Positions 17,616 to 26,933 of a DNA stretch of 64,000 bases are shown in pieces. Source of the stretch: Sphingomonas flavescens (GTDB taxonomy: Bacteria > Pseudomonadota > Alphaproteobacteria > Sphingomonadales > Sphingomonadaceae); contig NZ_CP133016.1 of the NCBI RefSeq assembly GCF_030866745.1, forward strand, positions 1,240,001 through 1,304,000, written 5' to 3'. The translations under genes and the position numbers were made by a program. Under the pieces are notes generated by a model, which saw only the letters and a program-made list of their open reading frames with translations, was not told the DNA's origin and ran no database searches. Every line of letters begins with the position of its first letter. Position 1 is the stretch's first letter.

Positions 17616-17876
17616 CTAGGCTCGTCGGCCGGCGACGATCCGATAAATGCCCAGCAGCAGGAAGGCGCCAACGATAGCCGCGAGGAAGCCCGCACCCTCG
17701 CCCGTATTGTACCATCCGACCGCGTGACCGATCCAGCCAGCAACCAGCGCACCGGCGACGCCGAGGAGGATTGTGATGATGCAGCCCCCGGGATCGCGTC
17801 CCGGCATCAGCATCTTGGCGATCGCGCCCGCGATCCCACCAATGACGATCCAGCCAATGATGCCGTAGCTTTCCAT
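17616..17876 (-). CDS. Second GlsB/YeaQ/YmgE-family membrane protein
   Basis: An 86-residue protein with three membrane segments and the family pattern GWIVIGGIAGAIAKMLMPG, then GCIITILLGVAGALVAGWIG. ATG 17876 follows AAGGGCG; the upstream in-frame extension is Arg/Ser-rich and not conserved. It is transcribed toward the SIMPL gene, 76 bp away, possibly in the same unit. A 186-bp gap upstream leads to the divergent RND operon. Confidence 0.88.
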   Translation of the reverse strand: MESYGIIGWIVIGGIAGAIAKMLMPGRDPGGCIITILLGVAGALVAGWIGHAVGWYNTGEGAGFLAAIVGAFLLLGIYRIVAGRRA

Positions 17877-18062
17877 GGAATTTCGCCCTTTCGACGTTGA
17901 TCTGAAGTTTGCTGCTGTTAACCGCAAACGCGCGCTCGCGTAATGAGTGCCACCGTTAGTCGAAAAGCGGTGGCGGGACGCAGGCATAGGGGGTCTGTTG
18001 CGCGGGGTGAGTTATTGGGCTAATACAGTCCAACTCCAGGGCAACACCAGATTCGCACGGGT

Positions 18063-19247
18063 ATGGACATCATGAACAGGGAAACTTCGATCCACTCTTC
18101 CGACACGCTCGTGGTGGTGGATCGGTCGCGGCGGCGTCGGACGATCATCATTGCCGCGGCCATCGCCGCCGTCCTGATCATCGGTGCGATTGCTTTCTTC
18201 GTCTCCCGTGGACGCTCGGCGGAAGCCGCGAAGGAGGCCGCTGCAAGCCAGGGCCAGGTGCCCAGCGTGACCGTCGTCGTCCCGGGGCGCACCACGGTCG
18301 GGCGCACGATCACCGCTAGCGGTCCGCTGAGTGCCCGCCGCGATCAGCCGATCGGCATTGCCGGCGCGGGCGGCCGCGTCGTTAGCGTCAATGTGGATGC
18401 CGGCAGCTGGGTCCGCGCGGGGCAGGTGCTCGCGACCGTGGACCGCTCGGTTCAGGCGCAACAGGCGGCGCAGCTCGCCGCGCAGGTCGAGGCCGCACGG
18501 GCCAATGCCGTGCTGGCGCAGAACAACTACGAACGCGCCGTTGCCCTTCAGGGCCGCGGCTTCGTTTCCAAGGCGGAAATCGATTCCAAGCGTGCGGCGC
18601 GCGATGCGGCGAACGCCCAGGTTCGCGTCGCCCAGGCGCAGCTTGGCGCCACGCGCGCCCAGATCGGCCAGCTGAACGTCGTTGCGCCCGCTTCCGGGCT
18701 GATCCTCTCGCGCAATGTTGAGGTCGGACAAATCGTCAGCCCGGGGTCGGGCGCGCTCTTCCACCTTGCCGAAGGCGGGCAGATGGAAATGCGCGCACAG
18801 CTGTCGCAACAGGACCTCGCTTCGATCCACACCGGCATGCCGGCGCAGGTTACGCCTGTCGGTGCCGACCGCAGCTTCACCGGCAACGTCTGGCAGGTCG
18901 CGCCGATGATCGACGCGCAGACCCGCCTTGGGGATGTCCGCATCGCGGTTCCCTATGATCCGATCATGCGTCCGGGTGGGTTCGCCGAAGCGCGCATTAC
19001 CGCGGGCACGACCGATGCTCCGATGCTGCCGCAAAGCGCGGTGCTGAGCGATGACAAGGGCAATTACGTCTACATCATCAACGCCAAGAAAGAGGTCGAG
19101 CGGCGCGACATCAAGATCGGCGCAGTCAGCGACAATGGCGTGACGATCACCGCTGGGCTCAGCGGAAACGAACAGGTCGTGCTCTCGGCCGGTCCGTTCC
19201 TGAACCCGGGCCAGAAGGTCAATCCGCAGCGGCAAGCTGCGCGCTGA
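18063..19247 (+). CDS. RND efflux periplasmic adaptor (membrane fusion protein)
   Basis: A 394-residue HlyD/AcrA-type adaptor. An inner-membrane anchor helix (about 27-48, TIIIAAAIAAVLIIGAIAFF) replaces a lipoprotein signal. The lipoyl halves (DQPIGIAGAGGRVVSVNVDAG and VVAPASGLILSRNVEVGQ) flank a helical hairpin of Gln/Ala-rich repeats (about 125-205), then beta-barrel and membrane-proximal domains. It sits 31 bp before the permease gene; no outer-membrane channel gene is adjacent, so a TolC-like partner must be encoded elsewhere. ATG 18072 is an alternative start. Confidence 0.92.
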   Translation: MDIMNRETSIHSSDTLVVVDRSRRRRTIIIAAAIAAVLIIGAIAFFVSRGRSAEAAKEAAASQGQVPSVTVVVPGRTTVGRTITASGPLSARRDQPIGIAGAGGRVVSVNVDAGSWVRAGQVLATVDRSVQAQQAAQLAAQVEAARANAVLAQNNYERAVALQGRGFVSKAEIDSKRAARDAANAQVRVAQAQLGATRAQIGQLNVVAPASGLILSRNVEVGQIVSPGSGALFHLAEGGQMEMRAQLSQQDLASIHTGMPAQVTPVGADRSFTGNVWQVAPMIDAQTRLGDVRIAVPYDPIMRPGGFAEARITAGTTDAPMLPQSAVLSDDKGNYVYIINAKKEVERRDIKIGAVSDNGVTITAGLSGNEQVVLSAGPFLNPGQKVNPQRQAAR

Positions 19248-19278
19248 CGGCGCGGAGCGACAAGGAAAGCTTTAGGCC

Positions 19279-22200
19279 ATGAATTTCCGGAACATTTCGT
19301 CCTGGTGCATTCGCAACCCGGTCGGTCCCATCGTGCTGTTCGTCGGCCTGATGCTGGCGGGACTGATCGCCTTCGCCCGGATGCAGGTGAACAACGCACC
19401 GGACATCGACTTTCCTGCCGCAGTGGTCTCGGTCTCTCAGCCGGGCGCCGCGCCGGGTGAGCTTGAAACGCAAGTCACGCAGCGCGTCGAATCCGCCATT
19501 CGCGGCATCTCTGGTGTCGAGGAGTTGAGCAGCACCATCCGAGAGGGCAACAGCACGACCTTCGTGCAGTTCGAGCTCGGCACGCCGACTGACCGCGCCG
19601 TCAACGACGTCCGCAACGTCATTGCGCAGATCCGCAGCAACCTGCCCGACGGCATCCTGGAGCCGCAGGTGCAGCGCGTCGACGCTGAGGACGAACCCTT
19701 CACCTATGTCGGCGCGCAAACCACTGACATGACGCTGGAACAGCTCAGCTGGTACATCGACAATACCGTCGCCAAGCGTGTGCTGGGCCTTGAGGGCGTC
19801 GCGGCGGTGACGCGCATCGGCGGCGTCGACCGCAATATCCGGGTCGTCCTCGATCCGGCTGCGCTGCAGTCGCAGGGCATCACGGCCGCGCAGGTCAACG
19901 CCCAGCTTCGACAGAACAATTTGAACGGCGCTGGCGGCCGCGCCGAGGTGGCCGGTTCCGAGCAATCGGTTCGCGTCATCGGCAATGCCCCCGATGCCTA
20001 TCAGCTTGGGCAGACGCAGATTTCCCTGCCTGGCGGGCGGTTCGTGAAGCTGGCCGACCTTGGCGAGGTCAAGGACAGCAACAGCGAGCAGCGCTCGATC
20101 GCCAAGATGAACGGCCGCCAGGTCGTCACCTTCATGATCCAGCGCGCCAAGGGCTCGTCGGAGGTCACCGCCTACGATGCGTCGTGGAAGGAGCTGAAAA
20201 AGCTCGAGAAGGAAAACCCGAAGGTCCACTTCTCCGAGGTCTTCAACACCGTCGACTATACCAAGGCGCAGTACGAATCGGCGATGGAAGGCCTGATCGA
20301 GGGCGCCGTCCTGGCGGTTCTCGTCGTGCTCATCTTCCTCCGCGACATCCGCGCCACGGCCATCTCCGCGCTCGCCATCCCGCTCTCGGCGATCCCGGCC
20401 TTCTGGTTCATGAGCATGATGGGCATCACCATGAACTTCATGTCGACCATGGCGATGGGCTTGGTCGCGGGCGTTCTGGTCGACGACGCGATCGTCGAGA
20501 TCGAGAACATCGTGCGGCACATGCGCATGGGCAAATCGGCCTATCAGGCGTCGCTCGACGCCGCGGACGAGATCGGCCTTGCCGTGCTGGCGACCACCAT
20601 GGCGATCGTGGCGGTCTTCTTTCCCGTCGCGCTCATGCCCGGTATTGCCGGCCAGTACTTCAAGGCGTTCGGCTTCACCGTCGTGCTCTCCGTGCTGATG
20701 AGCCTGTTCGTCGCCCGCATGATCACGCCGCTGATCGCGGCCTACTTCCTTCGCTCGCACGGCGCCCAGCCGCACGCGGCGTGGAAGTGGATGGATTATT
20801 ACCTGAAGATCCTGAACTGGAGCCTCGACACGTCTAAGGCGAAGGCCTTGTTGAGCCCGCTGCCGAAGCCCGCGCGCAATGCCGGCTACTGGGCGCTGAC
20901 CGTGCTCTTCGCGCTGCCGGTCGTCGCCGCATTCGTGATTGTCATCGGTATGGTCATGGCCGCGCTGGGCAAGCTCGGTTGGACCGGCGGCGCTATCAAT
21001 TTCTCGCTGGGCGTCCTCGTCGGCGCGGCCGCCGCCTACGGCGTGATCAAGTTCATCGCCTTCCTCATCCGGCTTCTGGCTCCGGAAGGGTTCGGGCGCT
21101 GGCACAGCCTCGTTTCCGCCCGGCTCCACGCGCGGATGCACGATCACCGGTTGGCGATGGTCGCCGCAGGCTTCGGCACGCTGTTGCTGAGCATTGTTCT
21201 GTTCGGAACGCTGTCGATGTCGTTCTTCCCGCCGCAGAATTCGGACTACTCGCGCCTCAACGTGACGCTACCGCCAGGCAGCACGCTGAAGCAGACCGAA
21301 GCGGCGACCGACAAGCTGGCGGCGATCGTATCGCAGGATCCGACCGTCGAGCGCGTATTCGAGCGCGTCAACGTCGGCAGCGGACGCGTGAACATCGTCC
21401 TCAAGAAGGACCGCGACGTCACCAGCACGGAATTTGAACGCAACCTGTCGCCGAAGATGTCGGCCTTTCCCGACGCCCGCGCGAGCTTCATGAGTCAGAA
21501 CGGTGGCGGCCCCGATGCCGACCAGCGCGACATCATGCTCTATCTGGGCGGCGACGACCCGGTCCAGCTGACCGCGGTCGCGCAAAAGATAGCCAAGGAA
21601 ATGGAGGGCGTTCCGGGTCTCCGCGCGCCGCGCGTCGGCAGCCAGCTGGCGCAGCCGGAAATCACCATCAAGCCGCGCTTCGATCTGGCGGCAGACCTTG
21701 GCGTAACGACTGCGGCGCTCAGCCAAACGATACGCATCGCGACGCTTGGGGACATCGAGCAGAACAGCGCGAAGTTCTCGCTGTCGGACCGCCAGGTACC
21801 GATCCAGGTCTCGCTGTCGGAAAACGCGCGCCGTGATCTCTCGACGCTCGAGAACCTGCCGGTGCCGACGTCAGGGGGCGGCTCGGTCCCGCTGAAGTCG
21901 GTCGCGGAGATCGGCTTCGGGTCGGGTCCGACGACGATCATGCGGTCGAACCAGCTACGCCGCCTCGCGATCGGCGCCGACCTCGCGCCGGGCGTGGTCG
22001 AGGGCGATGTGATGGCGAAGGTCAATCAGCTGCCTTCCGTGAAGAACCTGCCGCAGGGCGTGCAAAAGATGAACCTCGGCAACCAGAAGTGGCAGTCGGA
22101 GCTGCTGTTCAACTTCGCCGTGGCCCTCGCCTCGGGCGTGCTGCTGGTCTTCGCGGTGCTGGTGCTGCTGTATCGCCGGTTCCTGTCGCCGTTCGTGAAC

Positions 22201-22671
22201 ATGGGCTCGCTACTGCTCGCTCCGCTCGGCGCTGCGGTAGCGTTGCACATAGCGGACCAGCCAATTTCCCTGTTCGTGCTCATCGGCATCCTGATGCTGT
22301 TCGGAATCGTCGCCAAGAACTCGATCCTCCTGGTCGATTTCGCCGTCGAGATGATGAACCACGGGATGCCCAAGGACGCGGCGATCCACGAAGCTGGCCA
22401 CAAGCGCGCGCAGCCGATCGTCATGACGACCGTCGCGATGGTCGCGGGCATGCTGCCAACGGCAATGTCCCTCAGCGGCGACAACAGCTGGCGCGCACCG
22501 ATGGGCATCACCGTGATCGGTGGCCTGATCTTCTCGACGTTGCTGACGCTGCTGCTGGTCCCGGCCTATTTCTCGATCGCGATCTCGCTCGAGAGCAGGA
22601 TCGGACGCCTGTTCCACAAGCTGGTCGGCAGCGAGGCGCACGCAACCGGTACGCCAGTTCCTGCGGAATGA
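19279..22671 (+). CDS. RND efflux permease with a central hydrophobic insert
   Basis: A proton-driven HAE1/AcrB-like drug exporter, working with the adaptor encoded upstream. Proton-relay residues are present: the Asp pair in TM4 (GVLVDDAIVEIEN) and Lys in TM10 (GIVAKNSILLVDFA). At 1130 residues it is about 90 longer than usual. The extra length lies between the two halves (about residues 518-612) and contains two further hydrophobic stretches (WALTVLFALPVVAAFVIVIG and LGVLVGAAAAYGVIKFIAFL), which would give 14 rather than 12 membrane helices. Drug range is unknown. Confidence 0.93.
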   Translation: MNFRNISSWCIRNPVGPIVLFVGLMLAGLIAFARMQVNNAPDIDFPAAVVSVSQPGAAPGELETQVTQRVESAIRGISGVEELSSTIREGNSTTFVQFELGTPTDRAVNDVRNVIAQIRSNLPDGILEPQVQRVDAEDEPFTYVGAQTTDMTLEQLSWYIDNTVAKRVLGLEGVAAVTRIGGVDRNIRVVLDPAALQSQGITAAQVNAQLRQNNLNGAGGRAEVAGSEQSVRVIGNAPDAYQLGQTQISLPGGRFVKLADLGEVKDSNSEQRSIAKMNGRQVVTFMIQRAKGSSEVTAYDASWKELKKLEKENPKVHFSEVFNTVDYTKAQYESAMEGLIEGAVLAVLVVLIFLRDIRATAISALAIPLSAIPAFWFMSMMGITMNFMSTMAMGLVAGVLVDDAIVEIENIVRHMRMGKSAYQASLDAADEIGLAVLATTMAIVAVFFPVALMPGIAGQYFKAFGFTVVLSVLMSLFVARMITPLIAAYFLRSHGAQPHAAWKWMDYYLKILNWSLDTSKAKALLSPLPKPARNAGYWALTVLFALPVVAAFVIVIGMVMAALGKLGWTGGAINFSLGVLVGAAAAYGVIKFIAFLIRLLAPEGFGRWHSLVSARLHARMHDHRLAMVAAGFGTLLLSIVLFGTLSMSFFPPQNSDYSRLNVTLPPGSTLKQTEAATDKLAAIVSQDPTVERVFERVNVGSGRVNIVLKKDRDVTSTEFERNLSPKMSAFPDARASFMSQNGGGPDADQRDIMLYLGGDDPVQLTAVAQKIAKEMEGVPGLRAPRVGSQLAQPEITIKPRFDLAADLGVTTAALSQTIRIATLGDIEQNSAKFSLSDRQVPIQVSLSENARRDLSTLENLPVPTSGGGSVPLKSVAEIGFGSGPTTIMRSNQLRRLAIGADLAPGVVEGDVMAKVNQLPSVKNLPQGVQKMNLGNQKWQSELLFNFAVALASGVLLVFAVLVLLYRRFLSPFVNMGSLLLAPLGAAVALHIADQPISLFVLIGILMLFGIVAKNSILLVDFAVEMMNHGMPKDAAIHEAGHKRAQPIVMTTVAMVAGMLPTAMSLSGDNSWRAPMGITVIGGLIFSTLLTLLLVPAYFSIAISLESRIGRLFHKLVGSEAHATGTPVPAE

Positions 22672-22719
22672 ACTGCCGGGACTTGTGAACCCATGGCCTG
22701 GCTCGTCTATTGAGCCGGC

Positions 22720-23979
22720 ATGAGGACGGCCAACGCCCTTTCCCGCTTCAACCCCGTGCAGTCCGGCGCGCGGGGGATGAAGATCGTCGCGACCGGCCTG
22801 CTGGTCGCAATGGCGTTGGTGTTCTTCGCCGCCCGCGCCTTCGAACCGGCCTATCCGGGCCTCGGCTACGTCAAGGCATTCGCCGAAGCGGCGATGGTCG
22901 GCGGCCTCGCCGACTGGTTCGCGGTGACGGCACTGTTCCGGCATCCGCTCGGCCTGCCGATTCCGCACACGGCCATCATCCCGCGCAACAAGGACCGGAT
23001 CGGGGAGTCGCTCGCGAACTTCCTGAAGGAGAATTTCCTCATCCCCACCGTCGTCGCGCGGCGCATGCGCAAGCTGGACGTAGCGGCCGCGGCGGGGCGC
23101 TTTCTTCAGACCCCGGCTGGGCACGGCACCCGTATTCGAGCAGGCGCCTCGCGCCTTATCGCCGATGTCTTTGAGAGCCTGGACGACGAGCGTCTGGGCG
23201 GGATCGTCAAAGGCGCGATTTCGACACGGCTTCGAAACGCCGAAGTCTCCCCCGTTCTCGGCCATGCTTTGGCGTCCGCCATCAATGAAGACCGGCATGT
23301 GCCGATGCTGGAAGCGACCATCCGCTGGCTGGCGCGCGCGCTTGACGCCAACGAGCCGCTGATCCGCGAAATGGTGCACAAGAAAGCCAACTGGGCGCTT
23401 AAGCTGGCGGGGCTCGATGCCAAGCTCGCTGACGCGATCATCGATGGGCTGCGCAAGCTAACCACGGAAATGTCGACCGACCCGGCTCACCCTGTCCGGG
23501 TCAAGATCGAGGAGGCGCTCGTCCAGCTTGCCAACGATTTGCAGACGAAGCCTGAAACGCGCGACCGGGTCGAAGCCATTAAGAACCAACTGCTCGACAA
23601 CAAGTCTGTCGGCCTATGGCTCGATACCTTGTGGCAGAAAGGCCGGGAATCGATCATCCGCGCGGCCCGCAATCCCGATGCGGTGCTGGCGGGCAAGCTT
23701 GGCGAAATCTTGCAATCGATGGGCGGAACGCTGGAAAAAGACGCGCGCATCCGCGCCGCAATCAATCAGTTCGCCCGGCGCGCCGTCGTGGGCATGGCCG
23801 CGAGCTATGGCGGATCGATCGTCAAGCTGGTGTCGGAAACGGTACGCGGCTGGGATGCGCGGACGGTCACCGCGCGGCTGGAGTCTGCTGTCGGCCGCGA
23901 CCTGCAGTACATCCGGATCAACGGCACTCTCGTTGGTGGCCTAGTCGGCCTGATCCTCTACGTGGTCGACAAATTGTGA
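22720..23979 (+). CDS. DUF445 membrane-associated protein
   Basis: A 419-residue DUF445 (YjiN-like) protein. It has an N-terminal membrane helix (about 22-42), the signature GGLADWFAVTALFRHPLG and IPRNKDRIGESLANF, a long helical body, and a C-terminal hydrophobic helix ([18 protein letters not shown]). The family is unstudied in detail; an envelope role is inferred from the membrane anchors. The stop overlaps the GTG start of the next gene (GTGA). Confidence 0.9.
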   Translation: MRTANALSRFNPVQSGARGMKIVATGLLVAMALVFFAARAFEPAYPGLGYVKAFAEAAMVGGLADWFAVTALFRHPLGLPIPHTAIIPRNKDRIGESLANFLKENFLIPTVVARRMRKLDVAAAAGRFLQTPAGHGTRIRAGASRLIADVFESLDDERLGGIVKGAISTRLRNAEVSPVLGHALASAINEDRHVPMLEATIRWLARALDANEPLIREMVHKKANWALKLAGLDAKLADAIIDGLRKLTTEMSTDPAHPVRVKIEEALVQLANDLQTKPETRDRVEAIKNQLLDNKSVGLWLDTLWQKGRESIIRAARNPDAVLAGKLGEILQSMGGTLEKDARIRAAINQFARRAVVGMAASYGGSIVKLVSETVRGWDARTVTARLESAVGRDLQYIRINGTLVGGLVGLILYVVDKL

Positions 23980-24749
23980 GCGACGAACGGATCGATGCGC
24001 TGGCCGAAACGGCGCGCAATCGTGGGCTCAAGTTGGTGCGATCGCGTGTGCGGACCCCGGGCAAGCGACGGTTCGGCAAGGTCGGCCTTACTGACATGTC
24101 GGGCAAGCCGGTGTTCGGGATGGACGGCAAAGGCCCAATCGGATCGCCCGACGATGCTGAACACTATCTGCGCAATCTCGGCGCGCAGGATTGGGGCGCG
24201 TCGCTCGACGTTGCGGTCATGCCGCGCAAGAAGCCCAAGAAGCCCGCGCGCGACGCGGCCAACGACCGCGAACCGGCACAGGAGGCGAAGAATCCCGGTC
24301 CCCCGCCAAAGCCGAAAGAGCCGCCCAAGCCCAAGCTGCGCGATGCCAAACCGGGCGATTGCGGCCGCATCGCAGAATTGATCAATTTCCTTGGTCACGA
24401 CGTGACGGAGAAGACCGTCCGCAGAAACCTCGGTGCGCTTAGGAAGCTGGGCGAGACGCCGATCGTCGCAACGCTCAACAAGCAGGTTGTCGGTCTGATC
24501 GGCGTTCATCGCATGGTGACGGTACACCGCGATGCGCCCGTCGGGCGGATCCCCGTGCTGGTCGTGGCCAAGGAGGCGCAGGGGCAAAAGCTGGGGCGAC
24601 TGCTTATCGAGGCCGCGGAGCAATGGTGTCGCAAAAAAGGCTGCAAGCTCATCGAGGTTACGAGCAACGACAGCCGCGCCGCCGCTCACGCCTTTTACCG
24701 GCACATGGGTTACGAGCGGACGAGCATCCGCTTCTTCAAGAAACTCTAG
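23976..24749 (+). CDS. Two-domain protein: N-terminal small domain fused to GNAT acetyltransferase
   Basis: A 257-residue protein starting at GTG 23976 within the DUF445 stop. Residues 1-78 form a compact basic domain ([20 protein letters not shown], then [18 protein letters not shown]) that I think also occurs alone in sphingomonads. A Lys/Pro/Ala linker (about 79-122) follows. Residues 123-257 are a GNAT fold with the acetyl-CoA loop [20 protein letters not shown] and the C-terminal [11 protein letters not shown] signature. The acceptor substrate is unknown. The gene ends 4 bp into the convergent murA stop. Confidence 0.85.
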   Translation: MSDERIDALAETARNRGLKLVRSRVRTPGKRRFGKVGLTDMSGKPVFGMDGKGPIGSPDDAEHYLRNLGAQDWGASLDVAVMPRKKPKKPARDAANDREPAQEAKNPGPPPKPKEPPKPKLRDAKPGDCGRIAELINFLGHDVTEKTVRRNLGALRKLGETPIVATLNKQVVGLIGVHRMVTVHRDAPVGRIPVLVVAKEAQGQKLGRLLIEAAEQWCRKKGCKLIEVTSNDSRAAAHAFYRHMGYERTSIRFFKKL

Positions 24750-26029
24750 CCGCCGCTGCGGCGCTCGATGGTTGCGCCGACGGCGGAGAGCTTGTCTTCC
24801 AGCCGCTCGTAGCCGCGGTCGAGGTGATAGACGCGCAGCACTTCGGTTTCGCCCTGAGCGGCAAGCCCTGCGAGCACCAGGCTCATCGAGGCGCGAAGGT
24901 CCGTCGCCATCACCTGAGCGCCAGTCAGTTGCCGTGGGCCGTGAACGATCGCGGAGCGCCCGTGCACCTCGATCTCCGCGCCCATGCGGCGAAGTTCGGG
25001 CACGTGCATGTAGCGGTTCTCGAAAATCGTCTCTTCGAGAAAGCTCTGGCCCTCGGCGACGCAGAGCATGGCCATCAGCTGCGCCTGCATGTCGGTTGCG
25101 AAACCCGGGAAGGGGGCGGTCGAGACGGCGACCGGCCGCAAAGGCTGGTGCGCGCTGACCCTCATGCCCTTCTCGGTGAACTCGATCGCCAAGCCTGCCT
25201 GCGCGAGGACGTTGGTGGTCGCCAGCATCTCGTCCGGCCGAGCCCCTAAAAGGTGCAACGAGCCGCCGGTAATCCCGGCCGCGCAGGCATAGCTGCCCGC
25301 TTCGATGCGGTCTGGCATCACGTCATATTCGCAGCCGTGCAGCGCCTCGACGCCCGTGATGACGAGATGGCCGCTGCCAATCCCCTCGATCTTCGCGCCC
25401 ATCGCCACCAGCAGGTTGCAGAGGTCGACAATCTCCGGCTCGCGCGCCGCATTGAAGAGCTGGGTTTTGCCCGTGGCCAGAACCGCGGCCATCAGCGCAT
25501 TCTCGGTCGCGCCGACGGACACGACGGGGAAGCTGAAGTCACCGCCGGGAAGCTTGCCCTTGGGCGCCGAGGCCTTCACATATCCCGCCGCGAGCTCGAT
25601 CTCCGCGCCCATCGCTTCGAGCGCCTTGAGATGCAAGTCGATCGGACGGTCGCCGATGGCGCAGCCACCGGGCAGCGAGACGGTCGACTCGCCCATGCGC
25701 GCGAGCATCGGCCCGAGCACCAGGATCGACGCGCGCATCTTGCGCACCATGTCGTAAGGGGCGACGGTCGAGACGATGTCGTCCGCGGTCAGCGTCATCT
25801 TGCGGCTGATCTGGCCTTTCCGTGCGCCGGCGACCTTGGTCGTGACGCCGAGCTCGTTGAGGAGGTGGCCGAAACTATCGACGTCGGCGAGGCGTGGGAG
25901 ATTGCCGAGCGTAACCGGCTCTTCTGTCAGCAGCGCGCATGGGAGCAGCGTCAACGCGCTGTTCTTCGCTCCACTGATCTGAATGTCGCCCTCGAGGCGT
26001 TTGCCGCCCTGGATCCAGATGCTGTCCAT
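24746..26029 (-). CDS. murA: UDP-N-acetylglucosamine 1-carboxyvinyltransferase
   Basis: First committed step of peptidoglycan synthesis, adding enolpyruvate to UDP-GlcNAc. The 427-residue protein has the EPT fold, with N-terminal [17 protein letters not shown] and the catalytic cysteine C123 in [15 protein letters not shown]. The Cys means the enzyme should be of the fosfomycin-sensitive type. Length and motifs are fully standard. It is a monocistronic minus-strand gene, divergent from the DUF486 gene. Confidence 0.97.
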   Translation of the reverse strand: MDSIWIQGGKRLEGDIQISGAKNSALTLLPCALLTEEPVTLGNLPRLADVDSFGHLLNELGVTTKVAGARKGQISRKMTLTADDIVSTVAPYDMVRKMRASILVLGPMLARMGESTVSLPGGCAIGDRPIDLHLKALEAMGAEIELAAGYVKASAPKGKLPGGDFSFPVVSVGATENALMAAVLATGKTQLFNAAREPEIVDLCNLLVAMGAKIEGIGSGHLVITGVEALHGCEYDVMPDRIEAGSYACAAGITGGSLHLLGARPDEMLATTNVLAQAGLAIEFTEKGMRVSAHQPLRPVAVSTAPFPGFATDMQAQLMAMLCVAEGQSFLEETIFENRYMHVPELRRMGAEIEVHGRSAIVHGPRQLTGAQVMATDLRASMSLVLAGLAAQGETEVLRVYHLDRGYERLEDKLSAVGATIERRSGG

Positions 26030-26111
26030 TGGCGCGCTTTAACGCGCAGCCGAAGTCGCGCAACTGCCGTGCCGTCTGGCTCCTGCCAGCAAGCGCGCCT
26101 ACAGCCCGTGA

Positions 26112-26444
26112 ATGCTGACCATCGGACTACTCGTCATCTCGAACATCTTCATGACGCTCGCCTGGTACGGACATTTGAAGTTCCCGCATCTGCCGATGGT
26201 CGCGGCGATCCTGATCGGATGGAGCATCGCGCTCATCGAATACAGCTTCGCAGTGCCGGCCAACCGCATCGGGTACACGCACGGCTTCACCGGCAGCCAG
26301 TTGAAGATCATTCAGGAAGTCATCACGCTCGGCGTGTTCGCCGTCTTCGCTGCGGTAGTCCTGAAAGAACCGATCGGCTGGCGCTATATCGGCGCTTTCT
26401 GCTGTCTTGGCGGCGCCGTGGGATTCATGTTCGTCGGGAAGTAG
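26112..26444 (+). CDS. DMT-superfamily protein (DUF486)
   Basis: A 110-residue inner-membrane protein with four hydrophobic helices and the DUF486 pattern (MTLAWYGHLKF, then IALIEYSFAVPANRIGY and FTGSQLKIIQEVITL). It is a small multidrug-resistance-like relative; substrates are unknown. It converges on clpS with a 3-bp gap. Confidence 0.88.
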   Translation: MLTIGLLVISNIFMTLAWYGHLKFPHLPMVAAILIGWSIALIEYSFAVPANRIGYTHGFTGSQLKIIQEVITLGVFAVFAAVVLKEPIGWRYIGAFCCLGGAVGFMFVGK

Positions 26445-26447
26445 GCG

Positions 26448-26798
26448 TCAGGCCTTTTCGAGCGTGCACTGCAGGGGGTGCTGGTTCTCCCGCGCGAAGT
26501 CCACCACTTGCGTGACCTTGGTCTCGGCGACCTCGTAAGTGAACACGCCGCACACCGCCACGCCCTGCTGATGAACTTGCAGCATCACCCGCGTCGCATC
26601 CTCGATGCTCATCGAGAAGAACGTCTGGAGGACGAGCACGACGAATTCCATCGGCGTGTAATCGTCATTGAGCATCAGAACCTTGTAGTTCGACGGCTTC
26701 TTGGTCTTGGGCCGCGTGCGCGTCGCGACGCCAGTCTCGATATCGTCGAGGCCATCGTCGCCGTCCGGTCCGGCCATGGTGATGAAATGCGAAATCAT
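26448..26798 (-). CDS. clpS: ATP-dependent Clp protease adaptor ClpS
   Basis: Adaptor that hands N-degron substrates to ClpAP. The 116-residue protein has a variable acidic N-terminal arm (about 1-38) and a ClpS core with the substrate-pocket motif [19 protein letters not shown] and the conserved [26 protein letters not shown] precedes ATG 26798. No clpA lies next to it in this window; the next gene upstream on the same strand is the phasin, separated by a strong terminator. Confidence 0.95.
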   Translation of the reverse strand: MISHFITMAGPDGDDGLDDIETGVATRTRPKTKKPSNYKVLMLNDDYTPMEFVVLVLQTFFSMSIEDATRVMLQVHQQGVAVCGVFTYEVAETKVTQVVDFARENQHPLQCTLEKA

Positions 26799-26860
26799 TG
26801 CTTCCTAAAATATGGCAACCCGCCGGAACGCGGCAAGCCGCCCTTTAGCAGCAAATCGCG

Positions 26861-26898
26861 AAAAAAAAGGCGGCCGCCCCGATATGGGAGCGGCCGCC
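26861..26898 (-). terminator. Rho-independent terminator of the phasin gene
   Basis: Read on the minus strand, a 9-bp perfect stem (GGCGGCCGC / GCGGCCGCC, 26869-26877 with 26890-26898), extended by three C-G pairs around an internal bulge, is followed by eight U residues. It begins 36 bp after the phasin stop and isolates clpS from phasin transcription. Confidence 0.9.
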
Positions 26899-26933
26899 AA
26901 CTATCGTTGCCCTTCCGTTAGGAGGGGAGAGGG

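Noticed and set aside
19219..21147. Very long minus-strand open frame (over 600 residues) antisense to the RND permease
   Set aside because: High-GC codon bias in the real gene keeps the antisense frame open; its product is a low-complexity His/Asp/Arg-rich string without domains.
24623..26515. Long plus-strand frames antisense to murA
   Set aside because: murA is complete with its catalytic Cys and normal length; the opposite frames have no motifs.
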